This document shows, piece by piece, positions 41,845 to 51,804 of a DNA stretch of 64,000 nt. The notes under the pieces are model-generated. The model was not told the DNA's origin. It ran no database searches and saw only the letters and a list, made by a program, of their open reading frames with translations. The stretch is from positions 53,810,636-53,874,635 of the forward strand of contig NC_081414.1 in the NCBI RefSeq assembly GCF_030272615.1. The letters are read 5' to 3'. Source of the DNA: Cryptomeria japonica. Taxonomy: Eukaryota > Streptophyta > Pinopsida > Cupressales > Cupressaceae. The position numbers were made by a program, and so were the translations under genes. The number at the start of each line of letters is the position of its first letter. The first letter of the stretch is position 1.

Positions 41845-43122
41845 AGCTCTTTAATCCAAAATTCATCTTCACATGCCTCATTGATAGATGATGGTTCAAT
41901 TTGAGAAATAAGACATACCTCTTCATTTGCCAATCTTCCTCTTGTCATAACTCCTTTGAATTTGTTTCCAATTATCTGATCTTCAGAATGATTCAATCTT
42001 ACATATCGGGGTGTCTTAGTTTACTGTTGCTCTTCAATTATTGTGGAATCTTCTGATGATACCGGGGTAACTAGAACTTCATTCTATATTGGTGGATTCA
42101 GTATAGGTTCATTTGTCATAGTTTCTATTGCCGGTTCAGAGTCTATATACCTTGTAGTTCCTCTGAATTGTTCATCAATCTTTACATTTGTACTCTCAAC
42201 AATTTTCTGTAATCTTTTATTAAAACATCTATATGCCTTGCTTTTAGATGAATAACTAAGAAATATTCCTTCATCACTTCTAGGATCAAATTTTCCAATA
42301 TACTCATCTCTTCTAATATAACATTTACTTCCAAAAATTATGAAATACTTAAGAGTAGGAGTATTACCAAACCATAGTTCATGAGGGGTCTTACCGGTTT
42401 CACCTTTGATGTGAACTTTGTTGAATGTATAGACAACAGTGCTTACTGCCTCTCTCCAATACACATGTGGTAGATTTTCTTTAGATAACATAGTTCTAGC
42501 TACATCCAAGATAGTTCTATTTTTCCTATCTTTTGATTCCATTCACTTCACAGAATGTATTAAAGTCCTTAGATGTGAATTCTCCTCCTTGATTTGATCT
42601 TAAACATTTGATTTTCTTACTGGTTTCATTTTCAACCATTTCTTTGAATAGTTTGAACTTACCAAGTGCTTCTAATTTCTCTTTGAGGAAAGTAACCCAA
42701 CACATTCTAGAATAATCATCAATAATTAGCATAAAATATCTGTCACCTTGTAAGCTTCTAGTTCTAGCTAGACCACATAAATCAGTGTGAATTAGATCAA
42801 GAGCATTATTGGATTTTTTTGGAATACTTTTGAAGCTAGCTCTAACTTGTTTTCCAAATTGACATTCCTTACAAATTGTATTCAGAGGTTTCACAATTTT
42901 AGGTAGATCCTTAACTGCCTTAGAAGTACTAATTTTTACCATGCAATCAAAATTTACATGACATAGTCTCTTATGCCATAACCAACTTTCATCTATATGT
43001 GAAATTAAGTATGCCTTTTCACTATTATTCAAATGAAAGATATTGCCTCTAGTCTAATTACCGATTGCAATTTCCAAACCAGTTCTATTCATGATTTTGC
43101 ATTTTCCATTTTTAAATTGTAA
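41845..43122 (-). pseudogene. Copia-2 integrase
   Basis: Two open parts. 42,526-43,032: HHCC region SWLWHKRLCHVNFDCMVKIS and CKECQFGKQ, first catalytic Asp in DLIHTDLCG, YFMLIIDDYSRMCWVTFLKE, then RSNQGGEFTS, where the second catalytic Asp (RSDxGGEF in the family) is Asn. 42,084-42,542: KNRTILDVARTMLSKENLPH, VVYTFNKVHIKGETGKTPHE. Between them about 48 bases are missing, taking out the block that holds the catalytic Glu and leaving an in-frame stop. The integrase is inactive. Confidence 0.9.
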
Positions 43123-43500
43123 CTAAAATCCCTTCTCAACTAATTGACCAACACTTAAAAGATTATGGTTTAATCCTTCAACATAGTAGACATTGTCAGT
43201 GTTATGTTTACCATCAAGAGATATTGAACCCTTACCTTTGATTGAACAGGCTTTGTCATCTCCAAATCTTACTAAACCTCCATTGTATTCTTGAAAGTTC
43301 AAGAATTTACCTTTCTCTCCAGTCATATGATGTGAGCATCCTGAGTCAATAATCCATTCATCCTTTGATTCAACTTTAGCTACTAGGGCTTGTTCTACTG
43401 GTTGAGCAGTAGGTGTTAGTTGATCTTCTGTTATAGCAACAAAAACCCATCCATTGTCTGTTGGATCCTCATTAGAATCATCAGTCACACCTTCATCAAC
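43123..43500 (-). pseudogene. Copia-2 protease
   Basis: 121 open codons: acidic linker NGWVFVAITEDQL, then the active site EWIIDSGCSHHMTGEKGKFL and GGLVRFGDDKACSIKGKGSI, ending LNHNLLSVGQLVEKGF. The DSG catalytic triad is intact. It continues into the pre-integrase region after a stop near 43,122. Confidence 0.9.
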
Positions 43501-44475
43501 AATGTAACAAGATTTATCTTTGTTCTTCTTAAATCTCTATCTCTGATATTCAGGATTAGGCTTGTGTGTTCTTCTAGCTTCTTCTCTTAGTCTAGCATGT
43601 CTATCAGGGCATCTTGAAGCCATATGACCAATCTTATTGTAGTTAAAACATTTAAAGGGTGCTTTACCTTCATACTTACTTCCAATTGGACCTTTTGGCA
43701 TTTTTCTTGCAAATAATGCTTCAAGCTCTTCAATCTCTTCATTCTCCCTTCTGGATTCTTCAAGTTCTCTTGCATAAAAGGCTCTCTAGTCTGATTTGTC
43801 AAATAATGGAGTAGATGATGTTGATGCTTTAAAGGCCAAATCAGTCTTTATAGTAGCAACAGGACCAAATTCCTCAATTTCAAAAGCTGAAAGTTTTCCA
43901 ATCAATGTATCCTTAGTTACTGATGTATTAGGCATTGTTCTGAATTCATTTATAGTAGTAACCTTCATTTTATATGCCAATGGCAAACCTCTTAAGATTT
44001 TTGAAACAATTTCATCCTCACTCAAGGTTCCTCCACAACATTTAATACCCAAAACAATTTCATTTACTCTTTCCATAAAAGCATAAATCCTTTCATCTTC
44101 TTCCATTTTCGGATGTTCATACCTGACTTGAAAGCTTTCAAGTTTTGCAATTTTGACTATGGAATCTCCTTCATTTAGTGTTTCCAAGTGATCCCAAATA
44201 GCTTTAGTAGTAGACCTATCTGATAATCCCATGATTTGTTGATCTGATAATGCACTCAAAAGTGCTTCTCTTGCTTTACAATCATTCTCTTCATCTTTAG
44301 CTAAGGTAGTTGGAGCAGTCTGACCAGTTACATCAGCTGTATAACCATTCTTAGTAACTTACCAGATGTCTTTACCAGTGCAACTCAGATGTGTCTCCAT
44401 TCTGATCTTCCATATCCCATAGTTAGTTCCATCAAGTTTAGGACTATCCTTCCTGGAATAATTAGTAGACATTGG
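43501..44475 (-). pseudogene. Copia-2 Gag
   Basis: Open part 43,786-44,259 begins SALSDQQIMGLSDRSTTKAI and includes RYEHPKMEEDERIYAFMERV and LRGLPLAYKMKVTTIN (UBN2-type Copia Gag). Its N-terminus LDGTNYGIWKIRMETHLS lies near 44,380-44,440 with a stop in between. The zinc knuckle (about 43,610-43,650) is CFNYNKIGHMASRC, in which the second Cys is Tyr. Start near 44,471, about 58 bases after the primer-binding site. Confidence 0.88.
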
Positions 44476-44511
44476 ATCTCCTCAAGCTATTAAACTTCTG
44501 CAAAAGAGGAC

Positions 44512-44528
44512 TATGCTCTGATACCAAT
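44512..44528 (-). promoter_or_regulatory. Primer-binding site of Copia-2
   Basis: Minus-strand ATTGGTATCAGAGCATAG follows the LTR end GACCTAACA; complementary to initiator tRNA-Met. Confidence 0.9.
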
Positions 44529-45600
44529 TGTTAGGTCCCGGAAACAACTGAGAGGGGCGGGGCAGGGGGGGGGTGTGAATCAGTTGTCAAATAAATTCAA
44601 ACCAAAAACTTATTAACCAACTTAATGCTTAATACTGGTAAACCAGTTAAGTATGCTGGTAGACAATGTTAATAGTAAATTGTTGTACTAGTAAGGATTA
44701 ATGCATAAAACATAAACATAAAGTCATCCACAACACATGACACCAATATTTGTACGTGCAAACCGTATAACGGGAAAAACCACGGTGGGAAACCTTACCC
44801 ATAATCAGATGATACTACTGCAAATAGTAAGTGTACATAAATGGGGTCTGCACATGTAGAAAGGCCAACAGCCTAGAGCTCACTGCTCAATCACATAATG
44901 GGAGTCACACTGACTACAGTTGGATTGTTAAATCCAATAAGAGTGTACTGCACAAAATAACATCTTCATATGCTGGATTCAGTACCAATGTAATGATGAT
45001 ATGCTTCTACAAAAACCTAACTTCACCTTCAAATGATGTCTTCATGTATATCCCTTTTTGATCTCACATATACCTTCACTTAATTTTTTTTTCGCATTCC
45101 ACACTTGATCTTACAAATAAGATACTACATTTATACCATACCCTAAGACCAATTTTAGTAGGTCAGCTCTACAAGATATTGCAATAAAACATTTTACAAA
45201 CAATACAATATCTGATGCAATAACCGATTTAACATGTCAGCTTAATGCATTTACAACAATAATAAATCATCTCCATAGTGTGTCATGCTGATCTGGAAAA
45301 GATAAACCTGCCAGTGTAACCCTAGATAACCTGGACCTATTTGCCGATAAAAGCAAATATGCAAATATGAATATACCAATGATTATTTCTTCAAAATAAA
45401 GTGTCCACAGGATGTCTTCGACATTACCAAGTGTCTCCCATATCATTCCAGGTACCGGTGAACAATATATCCTGCCGGTGAACCATATACCAGTAAGTGT
45501 TGCACAATTTACTGCTTGCTGGTGAATGTTGCTAGATATCCAAAGTAGGTGTATTAGTAGGTGTTGACATCAATGACCAAACCATACCAAAATACCAACA
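44529..45600 (-). repeat. 5' LTR of Copia-2
   Basis: 1,072 bases, minus-strand TGTTGGTATTTTGG (45,600) to GGGACCTAACA (44,529). The U5 tract is expanded here to GAGGGGCGGGGCAGGGGGGG (44,552-44,571) against GAGAGGGGGGGCGTG in the 3' LTR. Confidence 0.92.
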
Positions 45601-45605
45601 TGTTC

Positions 45606-46130
45606 ATTACCAAGATTTTCTTGTGAGGGGGATGAGTCTTGAAAGAAGTAATAGATGATTTAATTGAGGTGAGGTTATCATCACTACTAAATATATCATT
45701 CATATTTGAGAGATGGTCTTGTAGATGCTTTGGTGGGCTTAGAAGGATTATATCCAAGTCCAAATGAAGATTCATGTGTATTATATTCTAAAGGAACTTT
45801 AATTCCTTATTCATTTGCACCACAACCATTGCCATCATAGCCACTCTTAGCCAAAATGTGAAAACGACGACCATAAATGGATGCCAAATCAAAAGGAGAT
45901 GGTGATACCTCATAGGTCTCAGTGCTATATGAATTAGACGAAGGATTTAAAGAATCATTAAAAATTGCCCAAAGTGTTTACTTAGTTGTTTAGACAAAGT
46001 AGGTTGCTCTTTAGGTTCCTCTTTATATTTTTCCTTCTCAGTATTAGATTTGTTACAAGGTACCCTATATTCTCCTTTAAAAGTAGGGGTAAAGTCTAGA
46101 GATCCCCAATCATCATTTGTGAGCACTTCT
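45606..46130 (-). other. Outer element, region after the protease domain
   Basis: Degraded minus-strand coding: DDWGSLDFTPTFKGEYRVP (about 46,060-46,125), then stops and HKKILVMNM near the Copia-2 junction. In Tat/Athila elements this phrase lies between protease and RT. No RT motif follows in any internal piece of the outer element. Confidence 0.55.
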
Positions 46131-46830
46131 TTAATGAGAAAAGAGATCCTTGGGAGGAGATTTCAATTGAGTAGAAGAATCGGGAGTACTAGAAGGAACA
46201 AGATCAATAAAGGAAGTACATGTATTTGAATAAATAGAAGGACTAGAAGAAGAATGGGAAGTAGTTGAAAAAGAAGATCCAGATTTTAATGGTCCTTGAG
46301 GTTTGGCAGAAAACAAGGTGTATGTTGTATTGTTATAAATGAATTTGACTTTCCTATGCAAAGTTGAGGGGACAACTTGCATGCTATGAAGCCAAGGTCT
46401 CCTTAATAAAAGGTTATATGTCAAATTAGCAGGAATGACATGAATAGGTGTAGGTAACACAATAGGATCTACCCTAATAGGCAAGGTTATCAAAGCCTCA
46501 AATAGTAAGGGAAGAAGATTCGATGAGAGAATGATCCACATTAATCTTATCCAATAATTCCACATCACAAACATTAAGGCAAGATCCATTGTCCACAAGG
46601 ATTCATCTTATAGCACTATCATGGATAGTAACCTCAATCATAAGAGGATCATATTGATTTTGGATTTTAGGAGAAGGTAACTCATCTTCTGTGAATATAA
46701 TTTGAGTGTTGGATTTGTTTGTAGGATCAATCAAAGCAGACATGTTATTAGGTGTCACTGCACGTGGGACATCTAAGTTTTTCAAAGGATCTTGTAACAT
46801 CCCATGATAAGCAGGTGAAGTTTGAACCAA
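46131..46830 (-). pseudogene. Outer element: retropepsin-like domain
   Basis: 46,603-46,830 reads VQTSPAYHGMLQDPLKNLDV and IIFTEDELPS, the usual lead-in. The active-site block ILVDNGSCLNVCDVELLDKI (about 46,550-46,610) follows a TGA; the catalytic triplet is D-N-G in place of D-S-G. After a frameshift near 46,500 comes IPANLTYNLLLRRPWLHSMQ and VVPSTLHRKVKFIYN, the C-terminal half of the fold (family: YNxLLGRPWxHxxxAVPSTLHQ). Then a Ser/Thr-rich tail. Identity is good; catalysis is unlikely. Confidence 0.8.
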
Positions 46831-48300
46831 ATCCCAAATAGAAATCTTAGCAAGAGTGGCCTTAAGTTGTTCAATAAGATCATACTCCTTACTAAGGGCT
46901 CATATATGATGTTCTTGTGGAAGAATAGAATGAGAGGGAGAAAGTAAAGTTGGGATAAGCGAAGGAGGACTAGGTTGCCTATTGTTTCTTGTTTTGTAGA
47001 TATGAGCAACCACATTATAACTCTCTCCATTCAGTTTATTAGCACACTCATAAGGGCTTTTAGTAGGATAACCTCCTTGGACAGTAATAATAGGTTTCTT
47101 AGGAGTGCAAAAAGAATCATTATCATAACCACCTTGAAACACTAAGATAGGCTTACTTGGGGAATTTTGAGAAGGACAAGAACCTTGAAATGTGAAGAGG
47201 GGTTTATTAGGTGTTTCATTCACATGTATCAAATTGATTGAGGATGGTTTAGGAATATCAAAGGTGTCCTTAGAAGAAGAATGAACAAGATTGTTTGAAG
47301 AATTGTTGACAGTCTCTCCCTGTACTAAAATGTTATTGTGGATAAGACCAATTTTAGGAGGGAGACTAGAAGTAGGCATTGATATTTTAGGAAAGTTCAT
47401 ATCATCCTCTATCACCAAAGGAGCTACATGGGGAATAAACTCTCTTGGAGAAGGATCAACATTACCCTTTAAACTCCTACTTTTGAGAGGGAGATCTTTG
47501 AAAAACATGTTAACCATCTCATCTTGAACTAGGGTATCCTTATGAGTACAACCAAGTTGAGGAGAGGGAGATGGTTTATTTTTAGAGGGAGAATGATTGA
47601 GATTCATGGAAGGTGAGATGCTATCAAGGGAGTTATTAATCATGATTTCATCCTTAGGAAGTATAGAATCACTACATGTGTTTACATCATCTTATTGCCT
47701 GAAAATGTGTTTAATAGGATATTTAGGGGAGAGAGCATTAAGGGGATTGATTATTATTTCATCTTATTTCTCTAAGGAATCTTTATGTGTAAGACAAACT
47801 TTAGGAGAAGGGAAATTATTTCTTATTAATGCATCATCACTAGTGGGAATTTTGTTGGAATCAAACGAGGAAATGCCATCACTAATAAAAGTAGGGACCA
47901 TACCATCTTCTTGCACAAAATTAACCTCATGAGGGGAGTATTCTTTAGGAAGGAGATGAACATCTTTCTCCAAAGATTCAAGCTTAAGAAAGAGATCTCT
48001 GGAAGAAGTGGTCATAACCTCTTCTTGTACTAACATGCCCTGATTGGTAAGACCAAATTTAGGAGAAGATAAGTCAATATCCATCAATACCTTTTCACTT
48101 AGAGAGACATCATGTAGGGAAGGTAAAGTAACATTAAGAAAGGTGTTTATGATATCATCCTCCTCCTCCTCGATATCTAGATGGGAAGAGAATATTTTAG
48201 GAGAATTGTCACGATCACTCTTCAAATATTCATCCTTAGAGCATGGGACAATTTTGAAGGGATTGGTAACAACTCTTTTAGGCACTAAAATGTTGTCATA
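46831..48300 (-). pseudogene. Outer element: repeat-rich N-terminal protein
   Basis: In one frame from 48,285 to 46,900 with a few stops. There is no recognisable capsid core or zinc knuckle. Instead the protein repeats a phrase: GLTNQGMLVQEEVMTTSSRD, GCTHKDTLVQDEMVNMFFKD and GLIHNNILVQGETVNNSSNN, each after S/P-PK/Q and about 100-140 residues apart, with partial copies (CLTHKDSLEK). Nearer the C-end are three copies of a KPIxxxQGGYxxxS unit (FTFQGSCPSQNS, LVFQGGYDNDSF, ITVQGGYPTKSP). It ends YDLIEQLKATLAKISIWDLV, the normal entry to protease. It may replace Gag in this element. Confidence 0.65.
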
Positions 48301-48707
48301 GATAGGAAAAGGTTCTTTAAGAGATGGAAAAATTGAAACAAGGGAAGCTCACCCATTATCACATTTACAAAATGAATGCATCATGACAAAAAAAATCCTC
48401 TTTGGAATGATAACACATACAAAATAGAAGGAAATGTTCAATTTTCAACAATGCAAGGAATCTAAATGTTGATTTAGAAAATTAAATTTATGAGTGAAAT
48501 GTGTTCCTAAATCAGATCTTAAATTAATGATCCAAATTAAGCTATCCACAAGTTCAATTTTGAATTGAAAAATTGGGGTTTTAACTAGATTAACCTCGAA
48601 ATTTTGAAATTTGCAAGAAATTGAAACTTGTAAATGTAAATTTGAATTTGAAATAGAAAAAAAGCTCATCTATGAGAACATAAATCAGAATTATAGAAGG
48701 TTGGATT
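48301..48707 (-). other. 5' untranslated leader of the outer element
   Basis: About 400 bases with AAATTTGAATTTG-like phrases, similar in composition to the leader of the TR-GAG-like element. No credible ORF; 48,445-48,669 is a chance opening. Confidence 0.5.
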
Positions 48708-48728
48708 CACGTCGGGTTCACCAAAATT
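48708..48728 (-). promoter_or_regulatory. Primer-binding site of the outer element
   Basis: Minus-strand TTGGTGAACCCGACGTGAA follows the LTR end after four bases (AATT). It differs by one base from the site of the TR-GAG-like element at 32,521. Confidence 0.65.
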
Positions 48729-48835
48729 TGGTGGTGGGAAAAGCGAGATCGGGTGACTAGGACCTAATCCCACTTTTGCCAACACATTGGGAATACGAAA
48801 GAGCCTAGGGAGATAGCTCACTTTAGCTACTTCTT
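48729..48835 (-). repeat. 5' LTR stub of the outer element
   Basis: Only the U5 end remains. It aligns with 12,646-12,757 (GGGAAAAGCGAGATC, CTAATCCCACTTTTGCCAAC, ACATTGGGAATACGAAAGAG) and breaks off at 48,835 within CTACTTCTT, after which unrelated DNA follows. Confidence 0.8.
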
Positions 48836-49117
48836 ACCTGATTATTTCAATGATGTCTTAGGAGGGTGGGAAATAGGATCAATGCTTCTAGTTCTAGCTC
48901 TAGCCTTAGCAACTATTGTCGTTTCATTCCTATATTTATTTTGCATAACTGATTTCTACACAGGTAATTTTAGGCTCTTCTCCTTATAGGTTTCGAACCT
49001 TCTTCATTGAGATCCATCGGTTGACTCAATAAATGTTGAACACAAAGTTCAAAAACCTATCCATCAACTTCATAACCCATCGGTGTATCCATGATGTTCA
49101 TTGTTCTACTACTTCCA

Positions 49118-50112
49118 TTAGGCATTGGTTAGTGTCAACCATGAAGTAAATTGTGTTAGCATACTTCCCAACAATAGCTTTAGGGATTCTTTCCCTATCG
49201 TGTAGATACTTCTAAAAATTCCTCCAATAGCCCCACAGGTTTGTATTGTGGGCTTTGGAATCACCAGAACTATAGAGATACTCTTAGATTTGTACAGCAA
49301 CTAGCCTATCAAATGCCCATTCTACCAGACCAACTCCTGGAATCTCATTCTTGAAATGAAAGAAAATACAGAACAATAGATATCAATAATTGAAGGAATT
49401 CTTCTTTTTTTCTTTGAATTTCTTCAATTTTTTAATCAGATCACTCAGAGCAACTCGCAAATATCATACTTCTTATCTTTCCTCAACATCACATATGCAG
49501 CATAAATGGCAGTACAAGAAATAAATTTTATCCTATTGGAATAATAGACTTTGTATCCTATTACCATGGAGGCAAACTGGATGTCATCCTCCAAGATTTC
49601 ATCAATTGTCATCACTCTTCGATCAAATTTAAATCCAGTTGCATTTGTTACAACATCATTCTTTGTCGCTTACAAAGACAACAATTGACTAGATGCACAT
49701 AACCCTGTGATGTATTGAATTACTCTCTTCGTGATCTTATGCAGCTTATCCATCCATATGAATTCATCATGAATATGATTTAGTATATATTGACTCCACT
49801 CCTGCTCATATGCCATCAAGAATTTCACAAACTGCACAAAACCCTTTCTATCCAAATCAACAAATCTAGGTTTCAACATGGAGCCTCCATCATATAGCTT
49901 GTTATTATATAGATTCAACATTTTGGAACTCCCCAGTTCTTCAATCGGACAAGTATATAAGCTCTAACATCTTTCTTATATAATACACCGCAAGGTAAAA
50001 TCGAAAAATAACTCTTTGGATTCTCATCCATAGAGATAAACGGGTGATCTTTGAAATTCAAATGGGGGTGCTCGATGATATTCACAACAATAGGGGTTGT
50101 GGTACCAGACAC
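49118..50112 (-). pseudogene. Unidentified retroelement ORF
   Basis: Three open parts: 49,915-50,112 (VVNIIEHPHLNFKDHPFISM), 49,670-49,921 (FVQFVKFLMAYEQEWSQYIL, then KITKRVIQYITGLCASSQ), 49,118-49,300. Between them, in another frame, VVTNATGFKFDRRVMTIDEI, IQFASMVIGYKVYYSNRIKF and KDKKYDICELL. It has the look of a folded, helical protein of 300 or so residues. I recognise no named domain. Position after the zinc knuckles suggests an accessory part of Gag or an extra ORF. Confidence 0.45.
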
Positions 50113-50690
50113 AATATTTTTGCAAATTTAGATTCTAAATATCAACCAAAAGGGGCTTTCAAAATACCTTTGATGCGAGAATAGGTTTACATGCTAAATC
50201 TTTTTGCAAATATGTAGCACTTGGTTTCGTCGATCGCCTTCTTTGCATAACACTCTAATATTCTTCTCTTTAATTCACAATATGATAAATGAAGTGAAAA
50301 TGTCACCTTTTATCCATCACAAACCTATCTTTTCATTGTAATAAATTCATTTTTCCCTAACTCTTCTAGATATTCTCTGTCTAATAGGAATTCTTCTTCG
50401 GATCTACTGATCAACTCAAATACTCTAGAGATTCATCAAAAACATTTGTAACCAACATATACAGTTTTTCAACCAACATATACACTTTTTCAACCTACCA
50501 TAAATAGGCACATATCCCCAATCAAAGAGTTTTGAAAGATTTTCCTTATTACTCCCCCAAGGCTAGATGACTAGGTTCACTTACCGGATGTAGTTCCAGC
50601 ATCAGAATCAGGTGCGGACCCACTTCCTACCTCTAAATTAGTCTTTTTGATCCATGTCTTCTTCATTTGATCTATGATCTCTTCACCTTT

Positions 50691-51100
50691 TCATTTACCC
50701 TTCTCGTCTATCTTCACATTCTTTCTTTTATGTTTCAGACCTCTCCTATTCATTTTTTTGCTTGTGCAATACTTAGCAATGTGACCCAATTTATTGCATG
50801 CATAGAAAATAACATTTTCTTGCATAGCCCTGAAATTCATCTGATTCCTTCTCACTCTGCATTGGTTAGCAACATGTCCAAACATACCACATGCATAGCA
50901 TCTGACATTTCTCCTATTCTAGAAGTTATTCATCAAAATTTTGCATTCATTTGACTTATGACCATATTTGATGCATTTAAAATATTGACTGGTAAAAGTA
51001 GGACCATTCTTAATCATCCTATTTCTGTATTGACTATCCTTATGACCAAATTTGTTGCAAACAAATTAATCTCCATTGAACTTATGAGTATTAGGTTGCC
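50691..51100 (-). pseudogene. Gag-like array of four CCHC zinc knuckles
   Basis: In frames on the minus strand, in order from 51,065: VCNKFGHKDSQYRN (last Cys now Tyr), YFKCIKYGHKSNECK (first Cys now Tyr), CYACGMFGHVANQC (intact, about 50,860-50,910) and FYACNKLGHIAKYC (first Cys now Phe, about 50,755-50,800). A Lys/Arg-rich tail (KKMNRRGLKHKRKN) follows. At least two frameshifts lie between. CCHC knuckles bind retroelement RNA; three of the four would be unable to hold zinc normally. Confidence 0.7.
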
Positions 51101-51193
51101 TTATCAGAGACCTTCTTGACTTTTTTTCTGATGGGCTTTCTTGGAGTAGTCACCTTTCTCAAATCTAAGACATCGAGTATCATTAGGATTCTT

Positions 51194-51775
51194 CTAACTT
51201 GCAAGCAACTCATCAAGTCTGGCTGAACTATTCCATAATTTCTCATTGTATTTATTTGCAGCATCAAGATTAACTTTCAGAAGTAGAACTTGCTTTCCAA
51301 GATCTTCCTCATGTTCTCTAGAATCTTGTAGGTCATTTTTCAATTGTCCAATTTCATCTTCAAGTCTACAACATTCATCTAATTTGTCTATGAGGGACTG
51401 AGTAGGCCTTTGTTCATTTTTCTTTCTTTCTTTCTTCAATCTCATGAAAATAGAATCCATATCATTCTTCTAGACTATATTAGCTCTAGAAAGTCTTTCA
51501 CACTCTTCAGTCTTCTATTTCAAGGCTTCTTTATCAATCCTTTGACTTTCTTTCTCCTTTATCTTATCAACAAGTTCTTTCCTCTTATCCCTTGAATTCT
51601 TCAATTGACCTTTCAATGTCTCAATGTATTCATCAGTATCTTTATGACTTGCCTTCACTTGTCGATTCTCATCTTGTGCATGATCAATATCTTCAAGGGA
51701 AACAAACAACTATTGTTTCAGACTACCGTAATCCATTGATTCACCTTCTTGGATCAACCTCTAGTTGTTAGGCTT
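51194..51775 (-). pseudogene. Coiled-coil protein, Gag-like N-terminal part
   Basis: 51,515-51,709 reads EDIDHAQDENRQVKASHKDT and LKNSRDKRKELVDKIKEKES; 51,194-51,460 reads ERKKNEQRPTQSLIDKLDEC, LEDEIGQLKNDLQDSREHEE and VLLLKVNLDAANKYNEKLWN. Heptad-like spacing of Leu/Ile with many Lys/Glu indicates a long coiled coil. It lies just inside the 5' LTR and before the zinc knuckles, so it is best read as the assembly part of a Gag. A stop near 51,500 breaks it. Confidence 0.65.
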
Positions 51776-51804
51776 CTTCTAAGGAACTATGCTCTAATAC
51801 CAAT

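Larger units (their letters stand above)
31120..45600 (-). mobile_element. Copia-2: Ty1/Copia element, minus strand, with nested insertion in its 3' LTR
   Basis: 5' LTR 44,529-45,600; 3' LTR in two parts, 31,120-31,290 and 39,130-40,014; polypurine tract 40,015-40,031; Gag, protease, integrase, RT and RNase H between. Target duplication TGTTC at 31,115-31,119 and 45,601-45,605 is perfect. It is related to Copia-1 throughout pol but is better preserved (RT open for 299 codons). It lies in the outer Gypsy-like element. Confidence 0.93.
12646..48835 (-). mobile_element. Outer non-autonomous Gypsy-like element, split by two Copia elements
   Basis: The element reads on the minus strand. 3' LTR 12,646-14,339; polypurine tract 14,340-14,353; internal DNA 14,340-15,294, 30,552-31,119 and 45,606-48,728; primer-binding site about 48,708-48,728; 5' LTR stub 48,729-48,835. 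The two LTR parts agree over the U5 end (GGGAAAAGCGAGATC, then GGTGACTAGGACCTAATCCC). Restoring the order removes Copia-1 and Copia-2; for Copia-2 this is certain because its target duplication TGTTC is intact. The internal region, about 4.65 kb, encodes a repeat-rich protein plus a retropepsin-like domain but shows no reverse transcriptase, RNase H or integrase, so it must have depended on another element. The target duplication cannot be read because the right LTR is cut at 48,835. Confidence 0.75.
48836..51804 (-). mobile_element. Degraded minus-strand retroelement, 5' half
   Basis: Bounded on the right by an LTR (51,805-52,469) whose end TGATTGCAACA is followed by ATTGGTATTAGAGCATAG, an initiator tRNA-Met primer site. 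Going 5' to 3' come a coiled-coil region, four zinc-knuckle remnants and an unidentified ORF. The LTR and primer site suggest a Copia-type or related element. No RT, RNase H or integrase is left; the element is cut at 48,836 by the stub of the outer Gypsy-like LTR. Confidence 0.65.
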
